Source: Limiplasma sp964416065 (lineage in GTDB: Bacteria; Bacillota; Clostridia; Christensenellales; Aristaeellaceae). Taken from it: a stretch of 64,000 bases of DNA. Shown in pieces: positions 16,440-24,700 of this stretch. The notes under the pieces are model-generated. The model searched no databases, was not told the origin of the DNA, and saw only the letters and a list, made by a program, of their open reading frames with translations. The DNA is taken from the NCBI GenBank assembly GCA_964416065.1, contig CAYQCL010000005.1, positions 1 through 64,000 on the forward strand. Reading direction: 5' to 3'. A program made the position numbers and the translations under genes. How positions within the stretch are numbered: the stretch's first letter is position 1; each line of letters begins with the position of its first letter.

Positions 16440-17009
16440 ATGTTCGAAAAACAAGTCCGTTATGACTTCATAAGATGGGGCTGGGCCGTGCTCGCGGTGG
16501 CCCTGTGTCTCATGGGAACGCTTTGCACGGCGCGGGCGGAGGTGGATGAGGAACGGCTGGTTGAAGCCCAGTGCCAATGGAAGGCGTTGGTGAACCGCTA
16601 CGGAACGGATCTGAGCGATCAGGAGCGCTATGCCCTCCATTGCATATTCGACGGCATCGGCATGGCGACGAATACGGAGGTAATCGACGTGCTTGATGGG
16701 GTGAATGGGGCAGATGCGTTCAAAGAGATCATCAACGGAGGCTTTTTCGACGCTTCCCATTATCCGATCGAGGATTCCTCCGCGTTTGAAAGGGTTGCCG
16801 ATACGGCGCGGAATGTCCTGCGCGCCGCGAATTTGGAAATCCCGCCCTGCATGTTTCTCCAGCATTTTGATATCGGTATGTACCGTCGGGAGGAGGGCTG
16901 GTACTGTGAGCTGGGACATATGGAGGAGAGCGAGCCGGTCTGTGATTATCTGCTCTATTTCAGCGGGGACGGCATTGAAATGATGTCGTTTGAAAAGTTT
17001 TGGCCGTAA
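16440..17009 (+). CDS. Putative exported protein, unknown
   Basis: 189 residues with one N-terminal hydrophobic segment (WAVLAVALCLMGTLCTARA) that reads as a signal peptide cut after ARA. The mature part is acidic with scattered Cys and Trp and no motif I recognise. It follows the AT-rich secreted gene by 22 bases but has normal GC-rich codon use, so the two probably have different histories. GGGGAGG precedes the start. Confidence 0.65.
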   Translation: MFEKQVRYDFIRWGWAVLAVALCLMGTLCTARAEVDEERLVEAQCQWKALVNRYGTDLSDQERYALHCIFDGIGMATNTEVIDVLDGVNGADAFKEIINGGFFDASHYPIEDSSAFERVADTARNVLRAANLEIPPCMFLQHFDIGMYRREEGWYCELGHMEESEPVCDYLLYFSGDGIEMMSFEKFWP

Positions 17010-17033
17010 TCCTTGAAATTCACATATCAGAGG

Positions 17034-17063
17034 GGCGGCGGGTTCATCCCGCCGCTCTTTTTT
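17034..17063 (+). terminator. Terminator after the exported-protein gene
   Basis: GCGGCGGG (17035-17042) pairs with CCCGCCGC (17048-17055) around TTCAT, followed by TCTTTTTTTATT. It separates the plus-strand gene from the convergent LCP gene. Confidence 0.85.
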
Positions 17064-17925
17064 ATTCCTCCGTCAGAAAGTCCTCAAGTAGCTTCCTGTT
17101 TTGCTGCAGATCCGGAACAAGCACCATCATGCCGTCGATCGTCTTATCCGTATAGGCTCCGTCAAAGGGGACGTGCGCGGTGCGGATCACGGGCGGCTCA
17201 CCAGAGGTGATGAGCGGAAGAAGCGAGCGCGCTTCCCCGAGGGAGAGATCGGTCTCCGCCTGATTGATGGCGGTGAGAACGAGCTTTGCCAGGCTGAAGA
17301 AATCCAGCGTATGAAGCTGCTCCAGCAGCGCCGTGACAACCTGATGCTGGCGGTCGGTGCGCTGGAAATCGCTGTCGATCTTGCGGATGCGACTAAAGCT
17401 GAGCGCCTGCCTGCCGTTGAGCCGGTAGGTTCCCGCTGCGTCCAGAACCCCGTCTGTGACGGAGACGCCAACGCTTTTGTTGTAGCTTTTGAGAATGTCG
17501 TTGAACGGCTTAAGCTCGCGCTCGCTGATTTCAAGCTCCACGCCGCCCGCCAGATCGATCAGCTCAGCCACGAGAGAGAAATGGACGGTTACAAAACGAT
17601 CGACGCTCACGCCGAAATTTTCCGCAAACGTCCTTTTGAGCAGATCCTCACCGCCGTAGAAATAGGCGGCGTTCAGCCGGTTGTTCCCCTGCCCGGGAAT
17701 GGGAAGATACAAATCCCTGAGGAAGGAGACCATTCGCACATCCCCGCTTTCGGGTGCGATCCGCACAAGCAGCATGGCGTCGCTGCGGCCCGCCTCGTCG
17801 GCCGCGTCCGTGTCCACGCCGATCAGGAGGAGATTGATGTCCTCCAGCGCAAGCGCGGGAGACGCCGTAAAAAGAAGCAGGGCCGCCGTCAAAAGGGCGG
17901 CGGCACGGGTGAAAAAAGAACGCAT
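17062..17925 (-). CDS. LytR-CpsA-Psr (LCP) family protein
   Basis: 287 residues. A signal or anchor segment (AAALLTAALLLFTASPALA) precedes an LCP domain with INLLLIGVD, the catalytic region FLRDLYLPIPGQGNNRLNAA (Arg, Asp) and SFSRIRKIDSDFQRTDRQ. LCP enzymes transfer undecaprenyl-linked glycopolymers to peptidoglycan on the outer membrane face. The start at 17925 has GGGAGGG upstream; that ribosome binding site lies inside the terminator stem of the gene before it. The longer in-frame upstream extension is not LCP-like and was rejected. Confidence 0.88.
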   Translation of the reverse strand: MRSFFTRAAALLTAALLLFTASPALALEDINLLLIGVDTDAADEAGRSDAMLLVRIAPESGDVRMVSFLRDLYLPIPGQGNNRLNAAYFYGGEDLLKRTFAENFGVSVDRFVTVHFSLVAELIDLAGGVELEISERELKPFNDILKSYNKSVGVSVTDGVLDAAGTYRLNGRQALSFSRIRKIDSDFQRTDRQHQVVTALLEQLHTLDFFSLAKLVLTAINQAETDLSLGEARSLLPLITSGEPPVIRTAHVPFDGAYTDKTIDGMMVLVPDLQQNRKLLEDFLTEE

Positions 17926-17968
17926 AAAAGCCCTCCCTTGCGTTTCTGATGAGAAAACGCAAGGGAGG
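17926..17968 (-). terminator. Terminator overlapping the LCP ribosome binding site
   Basis: On the minus strand AAACGCAAGGGAGG and its perfect complement (17955-17968 and 17932-17945) form a 14-bp stem with a 9-base loop, followed by GCTTTTATG. The downstream stem arm contains AAGGGAGGG, the LCP Shine-Dalgarno, and the T-run abuts its ATG. It can end CDF-gene transcripts and also hide the LCP start. Confidence 0.75.
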
Positions 17969-17992
17969 ACGGATTTCATGCCCCTGGAAGCA

Positions 17993-19156
17993 TCAGGTAA
18001 AGTCCGTGTCAAACTGCACCACGAGATGGTAGCGTTCGTCCAGGGAATGGGCATAGGCGTTGAGCGACTTGAGCAGCTCGTCGCGCCCCTCATAGGACGG
18101 AGGCAGCACGCAGTCAAAGATTACGTTGATATGTCCTTGCCCAGGCACCATGCGGAAATCATGCAGAGAAAGGGCAGGGTCGATGCTCGTGAGAAATTCC
18201 GAAAGCTGACGATGCACACGGTTGACGTTTTCATCGTTGGTTACAATGGGATCCATATGGATGCAGATCGCCATGTGCAGCTTGCGGCTGATCTCGCGTT
18301 CCGCGTCATCAATGACCTCATGAATCGCCACGATGTCGCTGTCGGCGCTTACCTCGGCATGCACGGATGCGATGCAGCGGCCTGGGCCGTAATCGTGCAG
18401 CACAAGATCATGGATGCCGAGGATCCCCTCGTGGCTTAGAAGCAGCTCGCGAATTCGGCGAATTTTTTCGGGGTCGGGCTTGCCGCCCAGCAGACTGTCC
18501 ACCGTGTCGCGGCAGACATCCACGCCCGATTTGAACACGATGGCCGCCACCACAACGCCGATATATCCGTCTGCCGAGACGTCAAAAAGCAGGGCAATCA
18601 GGAGGCTTATAAGCACGGCGCCGGTGGAGAGGACATCGCCCAGGCTGTCCTTGGAGGCGGCTAGCAGCGTTCCGTTATGAATCGCGTTGCCTAGTCGGCG
18701 ATAGAAGAAAAACAGCCAAAGCTTGGCAAGAATAGAGGCCGATAAAATGACGACCACAATCCACGAAACGGCCAGAGGCTGAGGATGAAGAATGGCGGAG
18801 ATCCCGTCGCGAAGCAGATTGACGCCCATCACGACGATCAGCGCGCCCACGGCCAGCGACCCGATGTATTCCATGCGGCCGTGTCCAAAGGGATGCTCGT
18901 GGTCGACCGGCTTTTTTGCAAGCCTTGTGGTGATGAGGGTGACGATGCTTCCGGCCGCGTCGGAAAGGTTGTTGGCTGCGTCCGCCATCACGGCCAGGGA
19001 GCCGCTGATCAGGCCCAGGAAAAGCTTCGCACCCGCGAGCAGGAGGTTGACCGCGACGCCGGTGACAGAGCCAAGCGTACCATAGGAGGCCCGTACCTCT
19101 GGATCCTCCACATTGGCGTAGTCCTTGATAAAAAGATGAATCAGCCATGTGCTCAA
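17993..19156 (-). CDS. Cation diffusion facilitator (CDF) transporter
   Basis: 387 residues, about six membrane helices plus a cytoplasmic C-terminal domain. Metal-site regions include ADAANNLSDAAGS, HEHPFGHGRMEYI and KDSLGDVLSTGAVL. The C-terminal domain (from about residue 210) has the usual ferredoxin-like fold and is longer than in minimal CDFs. These proteins export Zn, Mn, Fe or Co in exchange for protons. I start it at TTG 19156, 7 bases after AAAGGAGGG; the frame remains open upstream without a better site. Confidence 0.9.
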   Translation of the reverse strand: MSTWLIHLFIKDYANVEDPEVRASYGTLGSVTGVAVNLLLAGAKLFLGLISGSLAVMADAANNLSDAAGSIVTLITTRLAKKPVDHEHPFGHGRMEYIGSLAVGALIVVMGVNLLRDGISAILHPQPLAVSWIVVVILSASILAKLWLFFFYRRLGNAIHNGTLLAASKDSLGDVLSTGAVLISLLIALLFDVSADGYIGVVVAAIVFKSGVDVCRDTVDSLLGGKPDPEKIRRIRELLLSHEGILGIHDLVLHDYGPGRCIASVHAEVSADSDIVAIHEVIDDAEREISRKLHMAICIHMDPIVTNDENVNRVHRQLSEFLTSIDPALSLHDFRMVPGQGHINVIFDCVLPPSYEGRDELLKSLNAYAHSLDERYHLVVQFDTDFT

Positions 19157-19206
19157 GCGGAAGCCCTCCTTTGGTCGGCCGTAGTGATGTATGCGGCGAT
19201 GCTGTT

Positions 19207-19235
19207 TATTATACCAGGAAGGAGCGGATGCCACA
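19207..19235 (-). promoter_or_regulatory. Promoter of the CDF transporter gene
   Basis: On the minus strand TTGTGG (19235-19230), 17-base spacer, TATAAT (19212-19207) preceded by TGG as extended -10. Confidence 0.65.
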
Positions 19236-19491
19236 AGAAAGAAAAACTTTGGAAATCAGACGACATATAGGAGGGGAAGGAACGGGAAAGCACGGCCTCG
19301 AAAGACGAGGAGAGGCGAGCGGGCCAAACGTTTTTGATCTATGTGTCATAGTAGGACGCCGCTTATCGTTCACAAGCCGGTAGAGAGCCTGCTTTCAGAC
19401 GAGCTGGGCCATATCCGCTCCTTTGACAGCTTCTAAGTTAATTCTAATGTAATTTTCAGCGTTCATATAGTGGCTTTGAGCCGCGTTATCC
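19236..19491. other. Intergenic region, possible gene remnant
   Basis: No complete gene. A short open stretch ending at TAA 19435 (TPLIVHKPVESLLSDELGHI and on) has protein-like codon use and may be the tail of a lost gene, but I cannot name it. Nothing else stands out. Confidence 0.3.
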
Positions 19492-19520
19492 TTTTCAGGG
19501 AGGGAAAATTATGATATAAT
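19492..19520 (+). promoter_or_regulatory. Candidate promoter of the xpaC-telA cluster
   Basis: TTTTCA (19492-19497), 17-base spacer, TATAAT (19515-19520), 67 bases before xpaC. The -35 is weak. Confidence 0.5.
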
Positions 19521-19587
19521 TCAACCCGATGAAGCGCGGACGGCGCGCTTTAGAAGCAGGGCGCTGGCCCGATGAAGGAGATACGAG

Positions 19588-20508
19588 ATGAGCAAGAAGA
19601 AATCCCAGAAAACCAAGGGCCTGAAAGCCGGTATCCTTGCCTTCGGCGTGGTGTTTGCGCTGTTCTCCACAGTGTTTCATCCCCACAGCCTGGGCGGATT
19701 TGTGCTCGCTCTCGCTTTGAGCGGCTTTGCGGGCGCGATCGTGAGAACCATGGCGCAGGGCCTGGATCTGACGGTGAAGGAGAAGACGCCCGAAAGCCTT
19801 CAAAAGGTGCAGGGCGATACCGGCAATCCAGACGTGGACGCGCTTTTGCAAAAGGGCCGCGAGATGATTACGGAGATTCGTTCGGAAAACGACAAGATTC
19901 CCGACTCGTCGCTGTCTGAAAAGCTGGACCGGCTGGAAAACCTGTGCGCCGAGATTTTCCGCGCGGTGTATGATAAGCCTGCCAAAGCCCCGCAGATTCG
20001 AAAGTTCATGGAGTATTACCTGCCGACCACTCTGAAGATGGTCAAGGGCTATCGGATGCTGGATGAGCGCAACGTTTCCGGCGCGGAGGCGCGAGCGGCG
20101 CGGGGCCGCATTGACGACGCGCTGGGCGTGGTGCTTCAGGGCTGTGAAAAGATGCTGGATAAGCTCTATCAGGACGATGTGCTTGATATCACGACGGATA
20201 TCGACGTGCTGGAGCAGATGCTTAAGCGGGACGGCCTGACGGAGAGCGAGCTCAAGCGCGCTGCCGAGCAGGCGCGCGAGGCCGCGCGCATCGACGTCGA
20301 GACAACGCGTGTTGCCCGCGAGCGCGAGCAGGCCGCGAAACAGGCGGAGGAGGCAAAGCCCGTCTGGGACAGCGGCGTGCGTCGGGAGGTAGAAGACGCG
20401 CGGAACGAAGCGCAGACGCATATTCCTCAGGCGCCCACGCTGGAAGGCGGCATGTATCCGGCCTATGGCGATCAGGCGGCGCAGCTTAAGAAGCCGGACG
20501 GTCAATAA
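19588..20508 (+). CDS. XpaC-like membrane protein
   Basis: 306 residues with two adjacent hydrophobic segments near the N-terminus (AGILAFGVVFALFSTVF and FVLALALSGFAGAIV). A cytoplasmic helical domain follows (IRKFMEYYLPTTLKMVKGY, ending with a coiled Arg/Glu/Ala stretch EQAREAARIDVETTRVARE). This matches the XpaC family (annotated as 5-bromo-4-chloroindolyl phosphate hydrolysis proteins), usually paired with TelA as here. Its molecular role is not established. AAGGAG lies 7 bases upstream. Confidence 0.85.
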   Translation: MSKKKSQKTKGLKAGILAFGVVFALFSTVFHPHSLGGFVLALALSGFAGAIVRTMAQGLDLTVKEKTPESLQKVQGDTGNPDVDALLQKGREMITEIRSENDKIPDSSLSEKLDRLENLCAEIFRAVYDKPAKAPQIRKFMEYYLPTTLKMVKGYRMLDERNVSGAEARAARGRIDDALGVVLQGCEKMLDKLYQDDVLDITTDIDVLEQMLKRDGLTESELKRAAEQAREAARIDVETTRVAREREQAAKQAEEAKPVWDSGVRREVEDARNEAQTHIPQAPTLEGGMYPAYGDQAAQLKKPDGQ

Positions 20509-20554
20509 AAAACAAACATACTCAATATGGATAAAAAAACAGGAGGCTGTCATT

Positions 20555-21769
20555 ATGTCGGAAATCAACAAACAGAACAGTACAATCGGATCCATGGTTC
20601 CCACGCTCACCCTCAACCCCACCTCTATGGCGAAGGATAAGGCTGTTCTCGAGGAAGTCACTCAGTCGATGGAGGCGCAGGCCGCGCCCAGCGCCAAGGC
20701 GGCCGCTGAGGCGGCGAGCGCCGCCGTTCAGGAGATGGACACGTCCATGCTCACCGAGGAGGATCGCAAGGTGATCGAGGATTTTGTGAGCAAGATCGAT
20801 ATCAACAATACCGATCATGTGTTGCTCTATGGCGCGGACGCGCAGAAGAAGATCGCCGATTTCAGCGACAGCGCGCTGGCGACGGTCCGTACCAGCGACA
20901 CCGGTGAGGTCGGCGATATGCTGGTCAAGCTCGTCAATGAGATCAAGGGCTTTGGCGACGGCGCGGAGAAGCCCAAGGGCATCGGCGGGCTGTTCTGGAA
21001 CGCCAAGAAGGCCGTCAGCGATATGCAGACCAAGTATGAAAAGGTCGAGGTCAACGTTGATACCATCTCTACGTCGCTGGAAAATTATCAGGTGCAGCTG
21101 CTCAAGGACGTGAGCATGTTCAACCATCTCTATGATATGAACACTCAGTATTTCAAGGAGCTGACGATGTATATCCTCGCGGGCGAGAAGAAACTCAAGG
21201 AGGTACGCGAGACCACCCTGGAGGAATTCAAGGCCAAGGCCGCCGAGACCGGAGACGCTATGGACGCGCAGCGCGCCAACGATCTTGCCGCCAATTGTGA
21301 CCGCTTTGAGAAGAAGCTGCACGACCTCAAGCTCACCCGTCAGGTGGCGCTACAAATGGCTCCGCAGATTCGCCTTCTGCAAAACAACGACAGTCTGTTG
21401 GTAGAGCGCATCCAAAGCACCCTTTCCAACACGCTTCCCCTGTGGAAGAGCCAGATCGTGATTGCTTTGGGCATGCATCGCAGCCAGGAGGCGCTCAAGG
21501 CGCAGACCGCCGTAACCGATATGACCAACGAGCTGCTTAAGAAGAACGCGGCGGCCCTCAAGACCGGCACCATCGAGACGGCGCGAGAGGCGGAGCGCGG
21601 CATTATTGATCTTCAGACGCTGACCGAAACCAATCAGAGCCTGATCGATACCATTAACGAGGTTATGAAAATTCAGGATGAGGGCCGCACGCAGCGCCTG
21701 GAGGCCGAAAAGCAGCTTCTGACGATGGAAGACGAGCTCAAGAAGAAGCTTTTGGAGCTGAAACACTAA
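20555..21769 (+). CDS. TelA-family toxic-anion-resistance protein
   Basis: 404-residue, largely helical cytoplasmic protein of the TelA/YaaN family, named for tellurite resistance but also linked to nisin and other cell-envelope stress. Typical segments are GIGGLFWNAKKAVSDMQTKY, NLAANCDRFEKKLHDL-like helices and QMAPQIRLLQNNDSLLVERI. The start at 20555 has AGGAGG 8 bases upstream. It follows xpaC by 46 bases, the common arrangement in Firmicutes. Confidence 0.9.
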   Translation: MSEINKQNSTIGSMVPTLTLNPTSMAKDKAVLEEVTQSMEAQAAPSAKAAAEAASAAVQEMDTSMLTEEDRKVIEDFVSKIDINNTDHVLLYGADAQKKIADFSDSALATVRTSDTGEVGDMLVKLVNEIKGFGDGAEKPKGIGGLFWNAKKAVSDMQTKYEKVEVNVDTISTSLENYQVQLLKDVSMFNHLYDMNTQYFKELTMYILAGEKKLKEVRETTLEEFKAKAAETGDAMDAQRANDLAANCDRFEKKLHDLKLTRQVALQMAPQIRLLQNNDSLLVERIQSTLSNTLPLWKSQIVIALGMHRSQEALKAQTAVTDMTNELLKKNAAALKTGTIETAREAERGIIDLQTLTETNQSLIDTINEVMKIQDEGRTQRLEAEKQLLTMEDELKKKLLELKH

Positions 21770-21795
21770 GCTGACCGAGAGGATCGTTTGAACAG

Positions 21796-22341
21796 ATGAA
21801 ATTCAAATTGCCGATGGGCGTGTGTGTACTGATTTCACTTGCCCTGGTTGTGTTTGGCTTTGCGTTTGGCACGGTGCGCGGCTATTCCGATGATCGTCGG
21901 CAGGTGACGGCGCTTTTGGAGGGGGAGAACGGCCTGCTGGATGTGCTGAGCTACCGCGGCGCGGACGGATTGAATCTGTGCGTGGTGGCCGGCAGACATC
22001 TGCCAGGAGACGACGAGGATTTGCTTGCGCTCAACGCGGCGGCAAAGAAGCTCCAGGCGGCGGACGAGGCGTTGGATGAGAAAAAAGAGGAGGACGAGCG
22101 GCTCACCGCCGCCGTTGCCGCGGTGAGCCGCAAGCTCAACGCCTCCGAAAGCTTTCGGGCGAGCGAGCGCGACCAAAAGTACCTGGATATGCTCACGACG
22201 GATCTGAAAAACCTGACCGCCAGCGAGGTAGTGGGTACTTATAATCAGGCGGCCTTGGATTTTAACGCGCAGCTGGACACGCCCATTGTCGGTATGATCG
22301 CGAGACTGCTTGGCGTGGCGTACTGCCCGCTTTACGAGTAA
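21796..22341 (+). CDS. LemA-like membrane protein
   Basis: 181 residues: one N-terminal helix (GVCVLISLALVVFGFAFG) and a helical extracytoplasmic domain ending in VVGTYNQAALDFNAQLDTPI and VAYCPLYE. The YN..A..FN...P motif and the aromatic C-terminal end match LemA. The family role is unclear. LemA genes often neighbour TPM-domain genes, as here. The ribosome binding site is weak (GAGAGG), so translation may depend on telA. Confidence 0.75.
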   Translation: MKFKLPMGVCVLISLALVVFGFAFGTVRGYSDDRRQVTALLEGENGLLDVLSYRGADGLNLCVVAGRHLPGDDEDLLALNAAAKKLQAADEALDEKKEEDERLTAAVAAVSRKLNASESFRASERDQKYLDMLTTDLKNLTASEVVGTYNQAALDFNAQLDTPIVGMIARLLGVAYCPLYE

Positions 22342-22357
22342 GGAGGCGCGGCTAAGG

Positions 22358-23191
22358 ATGAAAAAGTCAATCTGCCTGGCCCTGTGCCTTCTTCTGCTCC
22401 TTACGCCCCTGTGGGCCCTAGGCGCGGCGCGCCTGCCCGCCGAGCGCGGCGTGGTGACGGACGATGCCGATGTGCTCAGCGCCGAGCTGGTCGAGGGCAT
22501 CGCGGAGTACGCGTCTGAGGTTGAGGATGAGACCGGACTGGGAATTCATGTGGCGCTGGTGCATTTCCTTGACGGTCTGGACGCGCAGGCCTATGCTAAC
22601 GCTTTGTTCGAAAAGTGGGAGCTGGATGAGGACGATATTCTGCTTCTGGGCGCGGCGGGCGAGGACAGCTTCGCCACCGCCATGGGAGACGAGGCCAAAA
22701 GTCTGCTTGGCGAGAAGAACGCGGAAAACCTGCTCTTCACCTCCTCGAGCTTCAGCACCCAATTTCGGGCGCAGGCGTACGATCAGGCGTTTCGGAGCTA
22801 TTTCTCCGGCTTTAACAGCCTGCTGAAAAAACAAACGGGCGCGGAGATCAGCCTGAGCAGCCTCGGAATTTCCTCTGCCGCCCTAGGCCCGACCACCGGT
22901 CCGAGGGAATATAGCTCCCAGCTTTGGGAGGAGGTCATGGAGGCCGTTCGTGACAGCAGCGAGGATTACCAGGCCTACCACGAGACACGGCGTTCCTCCG
23001 AGAACGGATTGAGCGCGGGCGGCTGGATCGTATTGGCGGTGCTCGTCGCCATCGTTTTCAGTCAGAGCGGCCCCGTGCGCAAGCGGCGCGGCAGCGGCGG
23101 GAACCGTGGCTGCGGCTGCTCGCCCATCAGCGGGCTGATGAGCCTGCTTGGCATAAACGCGCTTATCAACGCGTTTCACAGGAAGCGGTAG
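22358..23191 (+). CDS. TPM-domain secreted/membrane protein
   Basis: 277 residues: signal peptide (SICLALCLLLLLTPLWALG), then a TPM_phosphatase-type domain (VVTDDADVLSAELVEGIAEY, DETGLGIHVALVHF, DDILLLGAAGE), one membrane helix (GGWIVLAVLVAIVFSQ) and a Gly/Arg/Cys tail. TPM proteins occur with LemA and are thought to act at the membrane, for example in photosystem repair in plants; the bacterial role is uncertain. AAGGAGG precedes the start at 22358. It is the last gene of the xpaC-telA-lemA-TPM set. Confidence 0.85.
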   Translation: MKKSICLALCLLLLLTPLWALGAARLPAERGVVTDDADVLSAELVEGIAEYASEVEDETGLGIHVALVHFLDGLDAQAYANALFEKWELDEDDILLLGAAGEDSFATAMGDEAKSLLGEKNAENLLFTSSSFSTQFRAQAYDQAFRSYFSGFNSLLKKQTGAEISLSSLGISSAALGPTTGPREYSSQLWEEVMEAVRDSSEDYQAYHETRRSSENGLSAGGWIVLAVLVAIVFSQSGPVRKRRGSGGNRGCGCSPISGLMSLLGINALINAFHRKR

Positions 23192-23202
23192 GGAGGCAAC
23201 AA

Positions 23203-23922
23203 ATGCTCGCGGATTACAAAAGAGGCTTGCGGCATGGAATACCCATCGCACTGGGGTATTTGTCCGTGGCGTTCGCCTTTGGAATTCAGGCCACCTCACT
23301 GGGCCTGAGCCCCTTGCAGACGGTCATGATCTCTGTTTTCAATGTGACCAGCGCCGGTCAGCTTGCGGGCTTGCAGCTCATGGCGGCGGGAGCGTCGCTT
23401 ACGGAAATGGCGCTGACCCAGCTTACGATCAATCTGCGCTACGCGCTGATGAGCCTGAGCCTGAGCCAGAAACTGGATGAGAGCATGACGCTCCCTCATC
23501 GGCTGCTCCTGTCGTTTTGCAATACGGACGAGGTGTTCGCCGTCGCGTCACAGCAGCCGGACAAGATCGGAAGGGCCTACCTCTATGGTTTGACAAACGG
23601 GCCGTTTCTCGGCTGGACGTTGGGAACACTCCTGGGGGCGCTGGCAGGCGGCCTTCTGCCCAAGGATGTCACAGACGCGCTGGGTATTGCTATCTACGGC
23701 ATGTTCATCGCGATCATCCTGCCACCCTTCCGCCGCGTGCGCGAGGTGCGTATCGTGATTCTCATCGCCGTGGCGATGAGCTGCCTGATTACGCTTCTGC
23801 CGCTGTTTCATTTTATCTCGGACGGCTTTCGGATCATCCTGTGCGCGGTGGTCGCCTCGGCATTGGGCGCGTGGTTGATGCCTCGGCCGGTAAAGAATGA
23901 TGATGAGGAGGCGCGGCGCTGA
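23203..23922 (+). CDS. azlC: AzlC-family branched-chain amino acid exporter subunit
   Basis: 239-residue inner-membrane protein with the AzlC family start (GLRHGIPIALGYLSVAFAFG) and NVTSAGQLAGLQLM, and several helices. With AzlD it exports branched-chain amino acids or related analogues. The stop overlaps the azlD start (TGATG). GGGAGG precedes the ATG. Confidence 0.92.
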   Translation: MLADYKRGLRHGIPIALGYLSVAFAFGIQATSLGLSPLQTVMISVFNVTSAGQLAGLQLMAAGASLTEMALTQLTINLRYALMSLSLSQKLDESMTLPHRLLLSFCNTDEVFAVASQQPDKIGRAYLYGLTNGPFLGWTLGTLLGALAGGLLPKDVTDALGIAIYGMFIAIILPPFRRVREVRIVILIAVAMSCLITLLPLFHFISDGFRIILCAVVASALGAWLMPRPVKNDDEEARR

Positions 23923-24230
23923 TGGAGTGGAGAACCTTCTTGATCTATCTGGTGGTGATGGCGGGTGTGACTTATCTCATCCGCATGCTGCCGTTGGCGG
24001 CTGTCCGGGGCAAGGTGCGGAGCGTCTTTCTTCAATCCTTCCTGTATTATGTGCCCTATGCCGTGCTCGGAGCGATGACCTTTCCGGCGGTGTTTTCCGC
24101 GACAGGCAATTGGGTGACGGCGCTCCTGGGTACGATCGCCGCGCTGATACTGGGCTGGATGGAAAAAAGCCTGCTTACCGTCGCCGCCGTGGCTTGCGTG
24201 GTGGCGTATATCGCGGGCTTTTTCGTATAG
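23922..24230 (+). CDS. azlD: AzlD-family small exporter subunit
   Basis: 102 residues, four short hydrophobic helices, with the family pattern YLIRMLPLA and YYVPYAVLGAMTFPAVF. It is coupled to azlC by a one-base overlap, which fits a heteromeric exporter. Confidence 0.9.
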   Translation: MEWRTFLIYLVVMAGVTYLIRMLPLAAVRGKVRSVFLQSFLYYVPYAVLGAMTFPAVFSATGNWVTALLGTIAALILGWMEKSLLTVAAVACVVAYIAGFFV

Positions 24231-24255
24231 GAAATTAGAAAATGCGGCCTGGGTA

Positions 24256-24284
24256 TTGCATTTTTTGAAAAACCATGGTACAAT
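24256..24284 (+). promoter_or_regulatory. Promoter of rpsT
   Basis: TTGCAT (24256-24261), 17-base spacer, TACAAT (24279-24284) with TGG before the -10. The -35 overlaps the 3' arm of a small AAAATGC/GCATTTT hairpin (24239-24264) that may terminate azlD transcripts. Confidence 0.7.
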
Positions 24285-24322
24285 CATCCTTGCGATTTAT
24301 GAACCCAAGGAGGTGAAAGACG

Positions 24323-24583
24323 TTGCCGAACATTAAGTCCGCCATCAAGCGCGTGAAGGTGAACGAGACAAAGAATCTTCGTAACCGTATGGTGAAGTCG
24401 AAGGTCAAGACCGCCATCAAGAAGTTTGAGACGGAGGTCGCCGCAGCTCCCGCGAATGCTGGTGCGCAGTACAGCCTCACCACCTCCGCTATCGATAAAG
24501 CCGCCGCCAAGGGCATCCTGCATAAGAATGCCGCGAACCGCAAAAAGGCTCGCTTGGCGAAGCAGCTGGCCAAGGCTCAGTAA
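24323..24583 (+). CDS. rpsT: 30S ribosomal protein S20
   Basis: 86 residues, basic, starting PNIKSAIKRVKVNE and containing KNLRNRMVKSKVKTAIKKFE and ILHKNAANRKKARLAKQL, all characteristic of S20, which binds 16S rRNA. It starts with TTG at 24323 after AAGGAGG; a non-ATG start for rpsT is also seen in other bacteria. It has its own promoter and terminator. Confidence 0.97.
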   Translation: MPNIKSAIKRVKVNETKNLRNRMVKSKVKTAIKKFETEVAAAPANAGAQYSLTTSAIDKAAAKGILHKNAANRKKARLAKQLAKAQ

Positions 24584-24653
24584 TTTTGAGCCGTGCCGCA
24601 GACCTGCGTGTTGCGTATTCTGCGGCGGCAGGTCGAAAAGACGAGGAAGCAAT

Positions 24654-24690
24654 GCCGTGTGATGAAGCTTATCACACGGCTTTTGCTTTT
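24654..24690 (+). terminator. Terminator of rpsT
   Basis: GCCGTGTGAT (24654-24663) pairs perfectly with ATCACACGGC (24671-24680) around a 7-base loop, followed by TTTTGCTTTT. Confidence 0.9.
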
Positions 24691-24700
24691 GTGGCGGGAT

